Shown one piece after another: positions 59,831-64,000 of a stretch of DNA of 64,000 bases. The notes under the pieces were generated by a model. It worked only from the letters and a program-made list of their open reading frames with translations, did not search any database and was not told the origin of the DNA. The DNA comes from Arbacia lixula. Lineage: Eukaryota; Echinodermata; Echinoidea; Arbacioida; Arbaciidae. The position numbers were made by a program, and so were the translations under genes. How positions within the stretch are numbered: position 1 is the first letter of the stretch; every line of letters starts with the position of its first letter. The stretch covers positions 19,658,474 to 19,722,473 of the forward strand of contig OZ022594.1 in NCBI GenBank assembly GCA_963669155.1, in the 5' to 3' direction.

Positions 59831-59995
59831 TAGGTGTGAAAGGGTCAAACAATGGATGATCAAACAACACCAGCACTTTATCGTGCACCAGAAACAGGAT
59901 TCACCAAAATCTTGCAGCCAGGGATTTTAAATGTCAGGCAAATAATACGCTAAATAGCATCTTGTATATTTTTTCTTCGTCGATATCTTTTCTCT
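59831..59995. other. Spacer
   Basis: Nothing recognised. Confidence 0.4.
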
Positions 59996-60019
59996 CCCCC
60001 CCCCCTCTCTCTCTCTCCA

Positions 60020-60057
<38 letters not shown>

Positions 60058-60160
60058 TCTTTCTCTCTCGTTCCCTCTGCTATTCAGTTGAGAGCTGTGT
60101 CTCCTTAACCTTGCCTGTATTTACTAATATAAAAAATATATCCCTCCTTTACCTTCTCCT

Positions 60161-60201
<41 letters not shown>

Positions 60202-60262
60202 TCTCTATCTTTGCCTCTCTCTCTCTTTATCTCTCTCTCTCTCTCCCTCTCTCTTTCTCTCT
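59996..60262 (+). repeat. (CT)n-rich block
   Basis: C run then (CT)n at about 60003-60070, and (CT)n again at 60165-60262. Confidence 0.9.
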
Positions 60263-61348
60263 GGGAACCCTTCCAATAGCAGATAAAATACTGTTCGATG
60301 GGATTCATGTACATTACCGGTGACAATACTCCACACAACAGCATACGAAGACTTAACGCTGAACGGTTGGAGTTGAGCTGTTTCAAAGCCGTAATCACGT
60401 GCGCTAGGCACGTATCACATGACAAGAAGGCGTCTGGAATCTGTTAACAAAATATGAGTCTTAAAAGCGCGCCGATCTATCTCCCTGCTGTCATGGCAGT
60501 TTATACGCTTTATCGTTTGTGCACGCGTGTAAACATGTTGCAGCTCCGCACGATCAGGACATTCTAGACTACAACCTTGTCATGTTTATTACCAATATGT
60601 AATGAACGTTTAGTAGCGACCTTGACTCTTTCACATATAGCACCGATAGCATATAAAGTATGTACTTCTATATTCGTAAATTCGTCACAGGCATTTAATC
60701 CACGTCAATCCACGATATATCACTCCTTTAATGTTTACGATATGCTCATATAAAATGATTTATTCATAAGAACAAGTTCCTTATATATTGCAGTCGTATG
60801 AGGGGACCATACACAAAGGTGTACATTTTGTGCGATTAGACAACATAATCTTCTGTATCGACCACTTGTCTATAGTTACCACGCGATTATAGTAGCTTCC
60901 CTTGAACAACTTTTAAAAAAAACCCCGCTTTTTTACCAAATTTCTTGTCTCCCGTGAGCCGCGGTCTTTAGATGCAGTGCCACTGTATTTTCACGATGTA
61001 AAGTTGAATAATATGTACATCTCCGTAGGAGGTATTTTGTGATTTGAATTTCCCCTATTCATGTGTCACAATTCATCATTAAGTTTCAGATTTGGTATGA
61101 AATATTCATCGGTGATTGATGAGGATTAAATCATGAAGTTTAGCCCCATATCATGAGATTTTTTTTTCCCTAGCATGATCAAATTTCATTTAGATATCAG
61201 TGGTGGTTTATAAAACATTCACTCCATCACGCATGCTCCCATCAGCAATATACGTACATCTCATAAAGTGGTATTCTATTTGGCGCAGGGGGTTCTTAGT
61301 AAAACATCGATTGTTTTGTAACACTTGGCACGTGAAATCTAACGTAAC
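60263..61348. other. Spacer, no gene seen
   Basis: AT-rich; no coding exon or element end recognised. Confidence 0.45.
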
Positions 61349-61720
61349 TTAAAGGGAATATACTGTACTGGGAAGACAAAAATGCCTTAAAAAGGTGATC
61401 GTGATCAATCTTCTTGCCAATGGTCTTAAATTCGTGTATTGTCCCTTTTAGAAAGTTGCTGAAAGTTTTTTGCCTTCACTTGATCCACATTTGGAGTAAT
61501 TAATGATTATTAGTAGAATCCTCAAAATGTTCGGGCCGAACATGTTGAGGATTGGTGTTGTAATCTCTTATTACTCGAAATGTGGATCATTTGAGGGCAA
61601 ATAACTTTCAGCAAGTTTCTCAAATGGACAGTACATGAATTTAGACCATTGGTCAAAAGATTGCTCACGATTAACTTTTGAAGTAATTTTTGTCTTCCCA
61701 GTACAGTATATTCCCTTTAA
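61349..61720. mobile_element. 372-bp palindromic foldback with TTAA borders, copy 2
   Basis: TTAAAGGGAATATACTGTAC mirrored by GTACAGTATATTCCCTTTAA. Inner pairs include TCTTGCCAATGGTCTTAAAT and ATGTGGATCATTTGAGGGCA with their mirrors. The centre has a TTCGGGCCGAA palindrome between CAAAATG and CATGTTGAGGATT. Same family as 45441-45788. Confidence 0.9.
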
Positions 61721-63194
61721 GGAATTGCTTGTAGTAATGTGTTCTCTGGTGTGGATGTGCGCCATAGACCCACAAATGTCTCTCCATCTGTATGCATGGG
61801 TGGACGCTGATGATGAATTATAGCACACACGTGCGTCATTAAAATGTAAGACATGAGAAGACACGTACGGCTTAACGTAATAATACGCTCTTTAAATCAC
61901 GACCGTCAGAATCGACGCTTTCCTTTCGAGAGCATAGAAAACCACAAGCTATCGGCGATCGCGCTGCGGTCATCGCTCGACGATTATTCACCACGAGCAT
62001 GTACGTTTGACTATGCTGGGGACATATTCTATCCTAATGAGTTGAGATGCGTTTGAGATGGGCTCACATCTCTTTGATCTATACACGATGTAATGGATTT
62101 GGACAGATTCATCGTGATAGTAAATACGTGATGAAATCTCAAAATTGATATTCAAGAAGTCGAATACAATCAAATCGTTATGAACCCGCCTTCCTTGAAA
62201 TTGGTAACTACGTTGATTACCGCGTAATCCCTCGTTATACTGAAAGACAATTACCCGCCCACGTGACAAATCAACCATATGTGTAATATCATCTTTGAAC
62301 CATTGATATTCCAAAAGTGTAGGCTGTCTATGGTGATTCAAAGTTTCATGGAAATCCTAAATAGTTATTATTCACTTAAAATAATATGTTGCTCGCACAA
62401 GAAGCTGGCCATCACACCACCCACCGCCAGAGAAAGAGAGTTCCCCTAGCCCCCCCCCCCCCCTTCTCGAGCCGTACTCTCCCAGCCTCACTAGATCGTT
62501 TGCTCCCATGTTGCATACCATCTTAACCCGCACCGATGATGCACTTTTCGCTTGTCACAATAATGTCCCTGAAGCTCGCGATTCTCCTGCTCTTTCCTCG
62601 TCCTTTTAAGTCAAAATGTCAAAAGTATTTGGTCGCTATCCTGGAAAAATGTATCCCTGGCAGAGACAGAGCGAGCCCATCACGATGTGGTCCAGAGATG
62701 ATATCGGATAAAGGATTCCTCTAAACCTTCCTTTATCGCGTTTTATGCCCGTTTGTTGTAAGCTAATGGTCTGCGGGTCAACTCTACTTTGCCCGCGTTT
62801 GAGTATAACCGCGATTATGACCCACATTGTCGTATGTCTAGAGTAGATTAAGAGGGGGTGGAAGGGGGCGCTCCCTCTTCTTTCCGGCCAAATGATTTTA
62901 TGATTTATGTCACGTTTAAAAGCAAGAAAAACACGCACACAAACAGGCCAAAAAAGAAAATCATAAATATATAGACATGTACATGTATATACATAATACC
63001 GGAAAAGTGATACATTATTTTAATTATTGTTATTGCTAGTATCGTTAACATATAAATTAGTATTAATTTTATGATTATTCTAAAGGTACCACGCATTTTG
63101 TTCCCGCAATGCCACGCGATGCGTCTTGTCAATGACTTAAGTCCCCGTAAACGAGCGTGAGGTGTGTGTGAAAGTTATATGGGTTCTTGCCATG
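61721..63194. other. Spacer, no gene supported
   Basis: Poly-C run at 62450-62463. The minus-strand frame at 61988-62341 (117 codons) looks less biased than most but has no recognised domain or splice context, so it is not called. Confidence 0.4.
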
Positions 63195-64000
63195 TCGTGT
63201 AGAGAACTTATGCCCCTGTCCCACTATTGCGTGCAAGCGTTGCGTATGACTTGCGAAGAACAATTTTCAAGCACGCACGGTAATTTCTGCGGCCTGACAA
63301 GAATTTTGACAAGTTCTGCGTGCTTCTTACCTGCTGGACGCGTGCTAATTACGTTCTACTTGCGTGTATTCCGTGTGACCTGCGTGACAGGCGCGTTGGT
63401 GGCGCGTGAGAGCTTCGAAACTAATCTGTGCTAGTTACGGGCGACATACGAGCGTTGCGAGTTACCTGCGTTACAACTGCATGTTGCATGCGTGAGAGTT
63501 GCCTGCAAGTGTGAGCCTCTCAGAACATCATTATCTTGGCCGCCGACCCTCAACTAACCAGCAGAAAGGTAGTAAATGACCCGCAAAATTTGCTCGTAAT
63601 TTCCTCGTATATGCCTCGCTCCAGACCCGCAGAAATGACCAACTACACGGATGTTGGCAGTATCGACACCGTTCCTTGTCAGTGAAGCGCCCGTATTATG
63701 CTCGTAGAATGCCCAAAGATGACTCGCGTTTCCGGTGCATAGCCAAAGATCCACGGGCAAGCTGCGTACTTCATGCGAGTTAACTGCCTGTGAATTGCGG
63801 CCGCTACAGGCCTCCTACTGGTGTTCTGCGTGGACTTCTGCGGCCAATTCCCCGCAACTCACCCGGAGAAAGTTTTGAACATGCTCAAAACTTGGCCGCG
63901 GGTAAATCGGACTTGCGTGCGCACCTGCGGGCAACTACGGGCGAGATACGTTCTAGTTATTGTCACGTGCGGGCCATTTGCGGGGACCTACGTGTGGCAA
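63195..64000. repeat. GCG-rich unrecognised repeat, runs off the window
   Basis: From GCCCCTGTCCCACTATTGCG on, composition shifts to many short variants of TTGCGTGCAAG, ACTTGCG, TTACCTGCG, GCGGGCAACTACGGGCGA and TGCGTGAGAG in both orientations, with a GTTTTGAACATGCTCAAAAC palindrome at 63871-63890. Looks like the left part of a large CpG-rich mobile or satellite-like element. The right end is outside the window. Frames here are short and motif-free. Confidence 0.55.

Noticed and set aside
61988..62341. 117-codon minus-strand frame as an exon
   Set aside because: Ordinary amino-acid composition, but no recognised family, no clear splice sites and no neighbouring exons. Insufficient support.

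Overview
This is a eukaryotic, intron-era, AT-rich animal genomic window. It holds one convincing protein-coding gene and otherwise non-coding DNA full of short repeat elements, foldback palindromes, minisatellites and very long simple-sequence tracts. The gene is a single-exon class A GPCR. The repeats are a Tc1/mariner element, at least eight small inverted-repeat families and a foldback element whose arms are tandem repeats. Together with many C/G homopolymers, this suggests a marine deuterostome invertebrate, most likely an echinoderm and perhaps a sea urchin. The organism call is inference from repeat style and the GPCR type, not a database match.

Layout. 1-9 kb: AT-rich repeat land with MITE-like elements (1255-1398, 1858-2106, 5745-6244, 6475-6631), a nearly full-length Tc1 element with a dead transposase (3482-5191) and a 600-bp foldback (7463-8065). 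9.2-10.4 kb: the GPCR gene on the minus strand, GC-richer than its surroundings, with a candidate poly(A) signal just downstream. 11-17.3 kb: two opposed copies of one TIR element (11133-11560, 16574-17282), a 12-bp tandem array and retroposon tails. 17.9-32 kb: long GA/CT/CA/GT tracts, gene-free spacer, and a nested MITE-in-MITE at 28240-28575. 33-40 kb: more copies of the GGGCCC-ended MITE and a palindromic TTCGGAATAACGAAC-type repeat with C-tracts. 41-48 kb: a 170-bp tandem repeat built on CA dinucleotides, a 1.4-kb pyrimidine-rich stretch, and (AGT)n and (ACT)n arrays with internal periodicity. 45.4-47.3 kb: a 348-bp palindrome and two TIR elements. 50.7-55.6 kb: the most unusual block, with a ~102-bp degenerate minisatellite, a 2.0-kb foldback element with tandem-repeat arms (51384-53409) and a 40-bp minisatellite that stays open in more than one reading frame (54896-55596). 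56-64 kb: further MITE and foldback copies, simple repeats and a GCG-rich repeat running off the window end.

There is no operon-like organisation and the genes do not form a pathway. The only protein inferred to be functional is the neuropeptide-type GPCR. The Tc1 transposase has two stops, a frameshift and a C-run expansion, and is a pseudogene. All the short elements lack coding capacity and would have depended on transposases encoded elsewhere. I found no tRNA, rRNA, CRISPR array or second convincing coding exon; short exons of intron-rich genes could be missed by eye.
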